Below the pieces are notes generated by a model. It was not told the DNA's origin, did no database searches, and worked only from the letters and a program-made list of their open reading frames with translations. A program made the translations under genes and the position numbers. From positions 4,089,001 through 4,153,000 of the forward strand of contig NZ_CP106736.1 in the NCBI RefSeq assembly GCF_030035605.1: a DNA stretch of 64,000 bases. The letters run 5' to 3'. Shown piece after piece: positions 9,393-17,441 of this stretch. The DNA comes from Silvimonas soli (GTDB lineage: Bacteria; Pseudomonadota; Gammaproteobacteria; Burkholderiales; Chitinibacteraceae). Each line of letters begins with the position of its first letter. Within the stretch, counting starts at the first letter, position 1.

Positions 9393-10022
9393 TTATTCGA
9401 GCAGATTCCGCGAGCGGGCAAAGTCGATCACTTCTACCAGGTTTGATAACCCCAGTTTTTCCAGGATATGGGTTTTGTGGCTACTGATGGTCCGCTCACT
9501 CAGATGCAAGCGATTGGCCAAATCCTTGTTGGATATCCCGCGCGCCAACGCCAGCATGATCGCCAGCTCTCTTTGGCTAAGGCGTTCGAGCGGGTCACTC
9601 TTCGGATCGTACAAGTGTTCATGGTCAATTGTCGGAAAGCAGTTATAGCCATGCAGCACTTGCTGAATGGTCGTGAGCACCTCAGGAACAGGACGGTCTT
9701 TGCTGATAAACCCGTTGCCGCCAGCCTGAATAATGCGACTGATATAAACCCGTGGGTCCAGCATTGAGAAGACCAGGACCTTGGCTTTGGAACCTTGCTG
9801 GCGCATGCGCGCTATCAGAGCCAGTCCTTCCATATCGGGCAGCTTGAGGTCAACCACCACCAGATCCGGTTTGAGATTTGCCATCTGTTCGAGCGCGGTT
9901 TTTCCATCATGCGCTTGCCCCACAACAGTTAGCGTCGGGTCTTTGGTCGCCATTGTGACCAGCGCATCGCACACGGCAGGATGGTCATCCACAATATATA
10001 TGGTGTTGGACTGCTGCTGCAT
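9393..10022 (-). CDS. LuxR/NarL-family response regulator (BvgA-like)
   Basis: DNA-binding response regulator of 209 residues. Receiver domain 8-120 with acidic pair Asp12-Asp13, phospho-acceptor Asp58 (VVVDLKLPDMEG) and the conserved Lys of ISKDRP; C-terminal LuxR-type helix-turn-helix (about 145-209; ISNKDLANRLHLSERTISSHKTHILEKL). The ATG at 10022 is chosen over the upstream start at 10052 because AAGGAA lies 6 nt before it. It sits directly upstream of the BvgS-like kinase on the same strand and is its obvious phosphorelay partner. Fimbrial genes are the closest candidate target; this is inferred from position only. Confidence 0.93.
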   Translation of the reverse strand: MQQQSNTIYIVDDHPAVCDALVTMATKDPTLTVVGQAHDGKTALEQMANLKPDLVVVDLKLPDMEGLALIARMRQQGSKAKVLVFSMLDPRVYISRIIQAGGNGFISKDRPVPEVLTTIQQVLHGYNCFPTIDHEHLYDPKSDPLERLSQRELAIMLALARGISNKDLANRLHLSERTISSHKTHILEKLGLSNLVEVIDFARSRNLLE

Positions 10023-10176
10023 TGCCAATTCCTTAGATGCCTTGATGCGCATATGGCACCAGGGGAAACGAACCAGCCGATATGGCCGGAATCCACCTTC
10101 ACTCTAGACTGGGCAATTGCAGATTGCGTTTGTATCTTTTGCCTGGCTGCAGATATCAGATAGTTCTACACCATCA

Positions 10177-12273
10177 CTATGCCAGGCAGTTCAGGCGCTC
10201 TTGTATTGCTGCCAGCAAGGCGTGGAGCTGCTGTTCTGCGTTGGTCATTGCCTGATTAAGCGCCGCGAATTTCTCATTTTTGACAATCTGTTCAACGGCC
10301 AGGCAGCGTTCCCCTAGTGCGGTGAAGCCAAACATATTTGTCATACTGCGCAGACGGTGGATTTTTTCAAGCAATGTCCCCCAGCTGTTTTGCCCGCAGG
10401 CGTTTTGCACGTCTTGCCAATCCGCAGTACAAGCTGCGGCAACATTGCGCAGTAAAACTACTTCTTTTTGTTTGTCTTCCAGCGTAATGACTTTGATACC
10501 GTCTAATGAGATGGCGTCTTGGGCCTGCGTTGCGGGCACATCGTTTACAGTGGACTTGTTCATCATGGCCACCGGCTTTTTACCCAGAATGCGTGCCCAG
10601 CCCGCGATCGTAACGGGTTTATGCAGGCAGTCATCCATGCCAGCTGCGATGGCCGCATTGCGGTATTCGCTTTGCGTAAATGCAGTAAGACCAATCATTC
10701 TTGTATGCGCGATATGGTTACTTTGTTCATGCGTCCGGACTCTTGCTGCGAGTTCCGGGCCGCTCATTCCTGGCATGGAATAATCGGTCACGATCAAGTC
10801 AAAACCTTCCCCTGCGGTTAATAAGGCCAAAGCCTCTTCGCCGCTACTCGCTTGCGTCACGTCGCAACCTAGCTGCTGGAATTGCGCTTCCAGCACGGTC
10901 AGGTTCAGCAAATGATCGTCGACGATCAGGACTTTCCTGGCCCAATGGCTTTGCTGCGTGGCTATCTCTGATTCAAACGGTACCGCTCTCGGTTCATCGC
11001 ATAGTTCCGCTTCAATCAGGACTTGCACGGTGGTGCCATGATCTAACACGCTCTGCAGAGTGATTTTTCCGCCCATTAGCTCAACAAGTTGCCGACAAAT
11101 AGCCAGACCGAGCCCAGTACCCTGATTTACTTGCTGCGTTTGCAAACGACCATGCTCAGCCTGACTAAACGGCTGAAAGAGTCCGGCCTGATCGGCTGTG
11201 GCAATGCCGATTCCGGTATCGCTTACCTCAATTTCAATCTTCACAGAGTGGGCAGTCTGGCCGGAAACCAGTCCTCCGCGCAGGCACACTTGCCCATGTT
11301 TGGGCGTGAATTTGGCAGCATTGGATAACAGGTTGGTAATGATTTGTTTGAGCCGCAAGGCATCTAGCGTCACCCACAGAGTTTGTGGAATAGCCGTCAG
11401 ATCATTTACAAATTCGATGCCTTTGCTACTCAGCTGCATTTCGTAGAGCTGGCCGACTTCAGCAAGGACGTCCGCCAATCTCACCGGCGATGGATGGAGC
11501 ACCAGTTTGTTAGCTTCAGCCTTGGAAAAATCGAGAATGTCGTCAATCAGCGCCAACAAATGTTGCGCAGCTTTGAGCGCCATTGCTTTGGCTTGCGGGC
11601 CTTTCCCTGCACCTGGAGCGCTATCTCTGTGGAGCAAACCTATTTCGAGACTACCGATAATGACATTGAGTGGGGTACGAATTTCGTGGCTGATATTGGA
11701 AAGAAAGGTAGATTTAACCTTGCTGGCTTCTTCCACTTTTGTCTGTGATTGTTCTGCAACCATCTTGGCGTGACGCAAAGCGTCTTCAAGACGTACACGC
11801 TCGCTGATATCAAGCCAGCCGCAAATACGGCCCGCAGGCGCACCTTGGTTTTCGTAAAACGGAATCGCCCAGAAATAAATATCTTGTTCTAAACCACCGA
11901 AACTCAGATGCAGATCTTGATAATGCACACCACTAATGGATCTGAGATTTTCACAAAATTCTTTGAGGCTTTGCAATGACGTCGTACCCATGGGTAGAGC
12001 AGTTTCCGCAGAAAACCTGACATTGGTAATGCCCTCGTTGGTAAGCTCCCGAAAAATTCGATTGCACTCCAGGACTTCCCCTTCTTGATTTATTGCAAAT
12101 GCAGCAATAGGAAGGCCATCCAGCAAAGACTGATACATCTCAACCCGATCCCTCAGTTTACGATTGGCACGGGCTATCTCTTTGGTGGCAGAGCGCATTC
12201 TGAATGCTAGCGAGAGCGTTACCACCAAGCTAATGATCAGTAAAAGGCTGAAAAAAAAGACTTCAAAATCCAT
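10177..12273 (-). CDS. Hybrid histidine kinase with PAS, receiver and HPt domains
   Basis: Phosphorelay kinase of 698 residues that lacks a periplasmic sensor. One N-terminal membrane helix (about 4-24), a coiled linker, PAS domain (about 40-165), HisKA with His196 (SHEIRTPLNVI), HATPase with GTGLGLAICRQL (about 305-420), receiver with Asp497 (IVTDYSMPGMSG) and a C-terminal HPt-like domain with His639 (IHRLRSM, where Ser replaces the usual Gly after the basic residue). The ATG at 12273 has GGAAG 5 nt upstream; the frame continues to 12318 through tandem repeats that are unlikely to be translated. It lies between two LuxR-type regulators; the BvgS-like kinase downstream shares its cytoplasmic layout, suggesting duplication with loss or gain of the sensor. 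Confidence 0.92.
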   Translation of the reverse strand: MDFEVFFFSLLLIISLVVTLSLAFRMRSATKEIARANRKLRDRVEMYQSLLDGLPIAAFAINQEGEVLECNRIFRELTNEGITNVRFSAETALPMGTTSLQSLKEFCENLRSISGVHYQDLHLSFGGLEQDIYFWAIPFYENQGAPAGRICGWLDISERVRLEDALRHAKMVAEQSQTKVEEASKVKSTFLSNISHEIRTPLNVIIGSLEIGLLHRDSAPGAGKGPQAKAMALKAAQHLLALIDDILDFSKAEANKLVLHPSPVRLADVLAEVGQLYEMQLSSKGIEFVNDLTAIPQTLWVTLDALRLKQIITNLLSNAAKFTPKHGQVCLRGGLVSGQTAHSVKIEIEVSDTGIGIATADQAGLFQPFSQAEHGRLQTQQVNQGTGLGLAICRQLVELMGGKITLQSVLDHGTTVQVLIEAELCDEPRAVPFESEIATQQSHWARKVLIVDDHLLNLTVLEAQFQQLGCDVTQASSGEEALALLTAGEGFDLIVTDYSMPGMSGPELAARVRTHEQSNHIAHTRMIGLTAFTQSEYRNAAIAAGMDDCLHKPVTIAGWARILGKKPVAMMNKSTVNDVPATQAQDAISLDGIKVITLEDKQKEVVLLRNVAAACTADWQDVQNACGQNSWGTLLEKIHRLRSMTNMFGFTALGERCLAVEQIVKNEKFAALNQAMTNAEQQLHALLAAIQERLNCLA

Positions 12274-12295
12274 GTGTCTTCCAGAAATACAGGGG

Positions 12296-12323
12296 ACAAG
12301 CGACAAGCCACAAGCCACAAGCC
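12296..12323. repeat. Four tandem 7-bp repeats (ACAAGCC)
   Basis: ACAAGCG followed by three exact ACAAGCC units in the 58-bp gap between the regulator stop (12332) and the kinase start (12273). The unit is 7 bp, so copy-number change would alter spacing but not frame of the proposed kinase start. Confidence 0.75.
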
Positions 12324-12331
12324 ACCGTGCT

Positions 12332-12979
12332 TCAAGTGACGTCTAGTCCATACACTTTGGCGTAATCAATAAGTTCAACAATATTGTGTACATTCAGCTT
12401 TTTCATAAGGTTGTACTTGTGAGTCGCTACCGTCTTCTGGCTTATAAAAAGCTGACGGGAAATTTCGATGTTTTTCTTCCCTTTGATCAAGTTCATCAAC
12501 ACGTCTTTTTCTCGATCAGACAATTTATGAAGGATGTCCGCATCTTTAGATGGTGCAGACCCATGAGAATCTCGCCTTGGAAAGACGTTGTTTCCCATCA
12601 AAATGGAACGAATAGTCAGCAGCACCGCTTGCTGGGGTTTGTTCTTTGTTAAAAACCCGTTTGCGCCCAAGTTGGCCACTTCGGGCGAAAATACCCGCTC
12701 TTCATGACTGGAATACACCAAGATCTTGATTTCTGAATCAATGCGCTGAATGTCCCGAATTATTTTCAGGCCGTCACTATCAGGCATGCTTAAATCGAGG
12801 ATGACGAGATTCGGCTTTTTTAAGTGCAGAAACTCCCTCAAATCGTGGCCGTCACTACTCGTTCCAACCACTTCCATATCGGGCTGCGGTTCTATAATCA
12901 TCGACAGCGCTAGCAGGATAACCGGATGATCATCAATCAAAAATATGCGCGCTTTCTCGGGATGTTTGGTATTTTTCAT
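12332..12979 (-). CDS. LuxR/NarL-family response regulator
   Basis: Response regulator of 215 residues. Receiver domain (11-125) with Asp16-Asp17, phospho-acceptor Asp62 (VILDLSMPDSDG) and Lys in LTKNKP; C-terminal LuxR-type HTH (about 150-215; LSDREKDVLMNLIKGKKN..., TVATHKYNLMKKLNV). The start overlaps the stop of the upstream membrane-protein gene as ATGA, which indicates translational coupling. The hybrid kinase lies 58 bp downstream. Paralogous to the regulator at 9393-10022 but more AT-rich. Probable target of the 10177 kinase, of the BvgS-like kinase, or of both. Confidence 0.9.
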   Translation of the reverse strand: MKNTKHPEKARIFLIDDHPVILLALSMIIEPQPDMEVVGTSSDGHDLREFLHLKKPNLVILDLSMPDSDGLKIIRDIQRIDSEIKILVYSSHEERVFSPEVANLGANGFLTKNKPQQAVLLTIRSILMGNNVFPRRDSHGSAPSKDADILHKLSDREKDVLMNLIKGKKNIEISRQLFISQKTVATHKYNLMKKLNVHNIVELIDYAKVYGLDVT

Positions 12980-13554
12980 AAAATATGCTGCTCGTTTATT
13001 TTGATGCGTAATGGCACGGTCGTGCGATATTCACATTGAATTGTTTTGGTGGAATTATCACTGCATAGAAAATTACTTTTTCCAAGCCCGTTGTTATATT
13101 TTTCTGGGATTGAATCACCATTCCTCCGGTTTTTTCGAGAGAAAAAATAATCCGAAATGAAATAAGAATGCAGAGAAAATAGCCCAATGCCAAAAATGAG
13201 AAGGCAGCTCGCCGCCACCGCGTCAATTTCAGAAATAAATAAATGTCGCAATAAAATGGAGAACGCAAATGCGCTAATGGATGAAAAAAGCATCATGAGC
13301 GAGAAAATTTTATCTGGATTTTTACTTGCACCAGTGACGTAGATTTGCACGGCAAACGCCATGCTGGTAAAGAGCCGCCTGGCTTTGTTTTCTGGTGTTG
13401 GCTGCTCGTCATCCGTGCCGAACGTGCAATCAACGTTGCGTATTCCGTTGATTTTCAGATCACACCAATGCGGGCGGTTTGTACACCTCTTCTCAAAGGG
13501 CATATAACTACCGCTTGCGAGGGTGACATTCCTGATGGGAATATGCTTTATCAT
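12976..13554 (-). CDS. Hypothetical two-helix membrane protein
   Basis: Frame of 192 residues, not recognised. It contains two strongly hydrophobic segments (about 84-107, FSLMMLFSSISAFAFSILL; and about 113-133, VAASCLLIFGIGLFSLHSYF) and a basic, Asn/Ser-rich C-terminus. Its stop overlaps the start of the response regulator by ATGA, the main argument that it is translated. The region is AT-rich compared with most of the window. An alternative frame at 12996-13268 also encodes hydrophobic sequence but lacks the coupling. If real, it is the first gene of the phosphorelay cluster and could be an accessory membrane component. Confidence 0.5.
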   Translation of the reverse strand: MIKHIPIRNVTLASGSYMPFEKRCTNRPHWCDLKINGIRNVDCTFGTDDEQPTPENKARRLFTSMAFAVQIYVTGASKNPDKIFSLMMLFSSISAFAFSILLRHLFISEIDAVAASCLLIFGIGLFSLHSYFISDYFFSRKNRRNGDSIPEKYNNGLGKSNFLCSDNSTKTIQCEYRTTVPLRIKINEQHIL

Positions 13555-14011
13555 TAGCTCAACTCAGTCCATGCTGTCATTGCTGAATTCAATCACTCCC
13601 AATGCTTTAAATACATAAATATCAATTTATTTTCCACTAAACTAATTTTTAGTAATGCATAGGAAAAATCCTATGCCGCTGGTGTAGGTCGATGAGCTTC
13701 TGAATTTTAAGATGCGGTTCTGGATCAAACGATATGAGATCACGATGTTGCTCTGGTTTAGCGAGAAAGCATTGCAAATGCGGCGCTAACGAGTTTCTTG
13801 CTGCGGGAAGATTCCTGGTGTGGTGTCATGAAATCGCAAAACCGTGAAAGTACCTAACACCACATAGAGTTTCCGTACGTGCGACTGCTTAGGTTCAAGT
13901 AGAAATTGCCCACCTGGACCTATACATAGAAGTTCTTCTTATCCACCGGGGTTGAAAGCTCAACCCTTGTCAACGGCTAGCCCTTTTTTCGCCAAATGCC
14001 GATAGCAATAA
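13555..14011. other. AT-rich divergent-type regulatory gap
   Basis: No gene seen. The gap precedes the phosphorelay cluster on the minus strand and should contain its promoter. It holds a perfect 8-bp palindrome (13657-13676) and an imperfect nested hairpin at 13756-13790, where GTTTAGCG and GCATT pair with AATGC and CGCTAAC. The rest shows no feature I can name. Confidence 0.4.
13657..13676. promoter_or_regulatory. Palindromic operator candidate upstream of phosphorelay cluster
   Basis: GCATAGGA (13657-13664) pairs with TCCTATGC (13669-13676) around AAAA. It contains TAGGAAA, the reverse complement of the heptad TTTCCTA described for Bordetella BvgA sites. It lies about 100 bp upstream of the first gene of the cluster (start 13554), a suitable place for autoregulation. 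The heptad orientation differs from the Bordetella arrangement as I recall it, so the link is tentative. Confidence 0.4.
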
Positions 14012-14037
14012 AAAAGCCCCGCATCATCGGGGCTTTT
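14012..14037. terminator. Rho-independent terminator (bidirectional)
   Basis: AAAAGCCCCG (14012-14021) pairs with CGGGGCTTTT (14028-14037) around CATCAT, with A- and T-runs on the two sides. It lies 52 bp past the end of the minus-strand beta-propeller lipoprotein gene. Confidence 0.9.
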
Positions 14038-14089
14038 AAAGGCGATATCGTGCTCAATAGATGGCTACGCGATAGCCATTACTAATGGC

Positions 14090-15292
14090 TCAAGGCGTGC
14101 CGATTTCGTAGAGTCCTGTCGGGTTCAGGTCTGCTACATAGAGGTTTCCGGCGGAATCCAGAGCGACACCCGTAGGTATTCCAAGTGAAAACGAACCTGT
14201 AGCAACATGGGTTATTGTGTTTGTGCCTGCCGCAATCTTGTAGACCAGGTGATCTGTAGAACCGGCCACGAAAATATTGCCAGCAGCATCTACGGCTGTT
14301 TTCCAGGCGTTCGCAATTGAAGTGGACCCCGGTATCAGCGTGGCGCTTGTGCCTCCGGCCGGAACTTTATACACGCCAGCACCCAGCGTAGTCACATACA
14401 AGTTGCCGGACGCATCCAGCGTAACAAGCGCCGCACCGGTCACCGAATTGGTCACCAGCGTGGCGGTCGATGAACCCGCCGGGATTTTATAAATGCTGCT
14501 CGCATTTTCATCGACGACGTACAAAGCGCCTGCGGCATCAATTGCGATATCAGAAATGGTGCTGAACGACTGATTGATCGTCACTGCAGTGGACGTGTTT
14601 GATCCCAAAGCGATTTTCCATACCGCCGTGGTATTTCCGTCTGCAATATATAGATTGCCACTCGTATCAAGTGCCATACCCCCGCAGATATTGAGTGTGA
14701 GCCCTGGAATCGCGGTAGCCGTGGTGCTACCTGGGGCAATCTTGTAGACATGCCCCCCGAATGTCTCGCAGGTATAAACGTTACCCGCAGGATCCACAAG
14801 GACATAGCCGAGAGAGGCAAATGCTGTGGCGGGTGCAAGCTTGATTGTTTGGGCGCAACTGATGGCAATGGTCGCAACATCGGCAACGACGTTCGAACCG
14901 CTTGCGCCACTCACTTTACAAATCAGTCCTGCTGGCTGCGTGCCGACCGTAACGTTGTAACTGCTGCCCAATGTGATGCCGGTGGCGAATGTGAATGTGC
15001 CGTTCGCGGTTACGGTAAGCGCATCAGCGCCGTTGTTTTGCAATATCAGGGTGCCACCGGTCAGACCGGATACTGTGCCGCCAACGGTATAGAGAGTGAC
15101 GACTGGCGTTGGCGTTGCGGTTGGAGTTGGCACCGGAGTTGGCGTTGGAGCCGCCGTCGGAACGGAGGTTGGCTCAGGTGTCGGCGTAACAGCCACATGA
15201 GACGACGTGGACGTTGAATCACTGGAATCAAGCACACATCCAGCCAGCGCCATGGCCAGTACACCAGCCAGAAGGGAAGAGAACAGTTTCAT
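14090..15292 (-). CDS. NHL/SMP-30-like beta-propeller lipoprotein
   Basis: Predicted lipoprotein of 400 residues. The ATG at 15292 gives a lipoprotein signal with lipobox LAGC (Cys19); the frame upstream to 15376 is basic and unlikely to be translated. A Pro/Thr-rich linker (about 35-62, TPTP/PTP repeats) joins the lipid anchor to a small beta domain (about 65-142; VGGTVSGL..., ending in CAQ). From about 150 to the end there are regular repeats of the type DxxGNLYVAD...VYKIxxG (for example LDTSGNLYIADG, IDAAGALYVVDE, LDSAGNLYVADL), as in six-bladed NHL propellers. Location is probably periplasmic or surface. It is a single transcription unit with its own terminator. Ligand or enzymatic role unknown. 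Confidence 0.8.
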   Translation of the reverse strand: MKLFSSLLAGVLAMALAGCVLDSSDSTSTSSHVAVTPTPEPTSVPTAAPTPTPVPTPTATPTPVVTLYTVGGTVSGLTGGTLILQNNGADALTVTANGTFTFATGITLGSSYNVTVGTQPAGLICKVSGASGSNVVADVATIAISCAQTIKLAPATAFASLGYVLVDPAGNVYTCETFGGHVYKIAPGSTTATAIPGLTLNICGGMALDTSGNLYIADGNTTAVWKIALGSNTSTAVTINQSFSTISDIAIDAAGALYVVDENASSIYKIPAGSSTATLVTNSVTGAALVTLDASGNLYVTTLGAGVYKVPAGGTSATLIPGSTSIANAWKTAVDAAGNIFVAGSTDHLVYKIAAGTNTITHVATGSFSLGIPTGVALDSAGNLYVADLNPTGLYEIGTP

Positions 15293-15640
15293 GACATTCG
15301 CATCAAAATACGGGAGTGGGCGAATGTTAAAGTGCCTTACTTTTTTTTTCACCTTACGGGATTCGTGGTGTCGCATTATTCGTGAATGACGTGAATATAT
15401 AAATCCACACCAATGTTGCGAGCACCATGACGGTAGTGCGCGACGACGATTCAGCCGGAACCGCGTTTGCGGCTTCGGCCAACTCGTAACCCGGTTGAAG
15501 GCCGATTCTCGGCATAAACGTTAACGAGAATCCGGGGTGGCGATATCTCACCGTGCCGATACCCCTGGTTTTGCGGGCAGCGTGCCCCGGATTCCCGCTG
15601 CGTTTATGCCGATGCCCGGCCTTCACCCGGGCTACGGTCG
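15293..15640. repeat. Inverted REP pair with duplicated gene fragment
   Basis: No intact gene. 15487-15537 and 15583-15638 are two REP copies in opposite orientation (GTAGCCCGG...GAATCCGGGG type; the first reads TAACCCGG). Next to the first copy, 15461-15494 closely repeats 15655-15687, which is the 3' coding end of the neighbouring hypothetical gene (shared core GCGGCTTCGGCC). The stretch 15293-15460 shows nothing clear. Confidence 0.7.
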
Positions 15641-16213
15641 TCATCTGGGCAGGACCGTGTTTGCGGCTTCGGCCCACTCGTGCACCGGATACCCGTTCCG
15701 GAAAGCCCGCTCGAGCAATTGGCGATCGACCAGCCCCCAGACGCCCCAGGCACCACCGATGTCGTGCAGGTCCAGCCTTGACGCGGCATCGTAAAACGCC
15801 TGGTCGATGCGCAAGCCTGCTCCGACGGGAATGTCGGCCAGCGTGACATCGCGCAGGCCGTGCAGCGGATCAAAACAGACAAAGCGCCGGTAGACCTCCG
15901 GCACCCATTTGCCGTATCCGTTCATGCTTGCCGGAACCAATTGGCGGGCAGGCAGGGGTTGTTCGGCGGGGCCATTGGCCTGCCGCTGTTGCCAGTGCTC
16001 GGCGGTATCCACCTCTCCGGATGGGGTATCAAGCAACCAGGCAACAGGAACCAGTGCCATGTCACTGGTTTGCAGTTCCGAGCCATCGGTAAAGGTATAA
16101 ACCAGTTGTGCCTGATCCAGGCTAGTTTGCGTTACGGCCAGGCACAAAGCGGCCTTGCGCACCATGTACGGATCAACAAATTGATTGACGATGCTTTGGG
16201 CGATAGTGGTCAT
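15641..16213 (-). CDS. Hypothetical protein, tandem paralogue B
   Basis: Protein of 190 residues, family not recognised. No signal peptide or membrane helix is apparent. It is clearly paralogous to the gene just upstream: both start MTTIA(Q/R)S and share TF(T/A)DGS(E/Q)L near residue 40, RRFVCF(D/N)P..GLR near 105-125, a Q..FY.AA motif and a WGLVD motif near 160. GGAGGTGCAAGG precedes the ATG, and the start overlaps the upstream stop as ATGA, so the two are co-translated. About 35% identity by eye. The start of each domain suggests a small soluble protein encoded as a pair. Confidence 0.75.
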   Translation of the reverse strand: MTTIAQSIVNQFVDPYMVRKAALCLAVTQTSLDQAQLVYTFTDGSELQTSDMALVPVAWLLDTPSGEVDTAEHWQQRQANGPAEQPLPARQLVPASMNGYGKWVPEVYRRFVCFDPLHGLRDVTLADIPVGAGLRIDQAFYDAASRLDLHDIGGAWGVWGLVDRQLLERAFRNGYPVHEWAEAANTVLPR

Positions 16214-16782
16214 CCTTGCACCTCCGTCGGGCGGGAGGCGGGTAGCGGCATCCGCCAGATCATCACCTCAGATTCATCGCTGGAAAACTGGTCCAGCAAG
16301 GCAGCATCGACCAGCCCCCATACCGTTCCCTCCGCCAGCCCCTGCGCCGCAGTGTAGAAACGTTGGTTGAGCAGTAACGGCGCTTGGGGTGGCAACTCAC
16401 CCAGGTGAAACTCGCGCAGACCGTATTGCGGATTGAAACAAACGAACCGCCGCTCGTGTTCCGCCAGCCAGTGGCCAGATTCATCCTGAAAAGCCGGAAC
16501 AAGGCCACGTTCCATGCGCTGCATCAGGCGGGTTTGCCCCTGGCGGCGCGCCATCTGCAGCCACTGGCTGGCATCGGCTACCTCGCCGGTGTGCAGATCA
16601 AGCAGTTGCTCAAGCACGCTCAGCCGCAACGTACTGGCGCGCAACTGCGAGCCATCGGCAAAGGTATAAATCATGGGCATCTGCCGGATATCCGATTGCG
16701 CAACCGCCAACTGGCGTGCCACAGCCAGCAGGGCATCGTAGCCAGGAATCTGCTCGAAGAGACTGCGGGCAATGGTGGTCAT
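16210..16782 (-). CDS. Hypothetical protein, tandem paralogue A
   Basis: Protein of 190 residues, family not recognised; paralogue of the following gene. The ATG at 16782 is preceded by GGAGG at 7 nt, better than the upstream start at 16803. It shares the motifs YTFADGSQL (about 40), RRFVCFNPQYGLR (about 115) and VWGLVDAALL (about 160) with its partner. Predicted cytoplasmic. Upstream lies a 360-bp hairpin-rich non-coding leader. The equal length, coupled stop/start and divergence suggest an old duplication maintained as a pair. Confidence 0.75.
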   Translation of the reverse strand: MTTIARSLFEQIPGYDALLAVARQLAVAQSDIRQMPMIYTFADGSQLRASTLRLSVLEQLLDLHTGEVADASQWLQMARRQGQTRLMQRMERGLVPAFQDESGHWLAEHERRFVCFNPQYGLREFHLGELPPQAPLLLNQRFYTAAQGLAEGTVWGLVDAALLDQFSSDESEVMIWRMPLPASRPTEVQG

Positions 16783-16803
16783 GACTGGCCTCCGTTGCGG
16801 CAT

Positions 16804-17152
16804 GAGGCGGGTCGAAACTGGATATATCGGGGAAGGGAGGAAAGGGAGAAAAAAGAGAGAACGCGCACAGGCGGCGCGGGCGTGCCTTGTGGTCTGAACA
16901 TGATGGTGCTTCCTTTGCTGGCGGTCTTGACTCCCGCCACCCCGCTGTCAAACGGGGTGGCGGAACCGGGCAGGGTTGACAGACCGGGCAAAGGAACCGG
17001 CAGGCCTTGCGGCCTCCCCACCCGGCCCGCCATAGATACAGGCGTGCGGGTGCGACGGACGCAAAAATAGCCGCGAAATTATCATAATTCGGCGGCTGTT
17101 GTCCGCCTTTGCTACCGGGCTGTCAAACCCGTCTGCGCTCTTACACGCAGAC
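16804..17152 (-). promoter_or_regulatory. Hairpin-rich leader of the tandem paralogue operon
   Basis: No convincing gene; several GC-rich frames here are low-complexity shadows. On the minus strand the leader carries four hairpins before the first gene: GTCTGCG/CGCAGAC (17131-17152), AGCCGC...GCGGCT with an inner AATTAT/ATAATT (17069-17097), AGGCC-GCAA-GGCCT with a GNRA-type loop (17002-17015), and CCGCCACCCC/GGGGTGGCGG (16934-16963, perfect 10-bp stem). A GTTTGACAG motif recurs beside the first hairpin and in the loop of the last. This arrangement resembles a structured RNA leader; its function is unknown. Confidence 0.45.
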
Positions 17153-17282
17153 CTTCATGGTGCGGCTATCGGGCGGGTGAGGGTATACGGGTTTACCCTT
17201 ATATTGGCGTGGAAGGAGTTGGAAATCTGGAAGTTCTTTGATGCGAATGCGGCAGGGTGGGTTGCCTCGTCTCACCGATTCC

Positions 17283-17415
17283 GTAGCCCGGATGAAGGCC
17301 GAGAATCGGCATAAACGCAGCGAGAATCCGGGATGCCATATTCGCAATATCACCTTCACTGGCCCGAGGCAGTGTATTACTGCCCCGGATTCTCGCTTCA
17401 CTTCATCGGGGCTAC
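17283..17415. repeat. Inverted REP pair (BIME-like)
   Basis: REP copy in plus orientation at 17283-17333 (starts GTAGCCCGGATGAAGG, ends GAATCCGGGA) and a copy in minus orientation at 17383-17415 (CCCCGGATTCTCGC...GGGGCTAC), separated by about 50 bp. The whole unit can fold as an imperfect long palindrome. Confidence 0.85.
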
Positions 17416-17441
17416 TTGCTGAGCCGCTCACACTAATTGCT

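Noticed and set aside
16779..17033. Small minus-strand frame (84 codons) in the hairpin leader
   Set aside because: It covers the hairpins and has low-complexity Pro/Ser content; translation cannot be excluded but nothing supports it.
16384..17070. A plus-strand frame of 228 codons over the paralogue genes and leader
   Set aside because: Antisense to a coupled gene pair with consistent ribosome-binding sites; Arg/Gly-rich composition.
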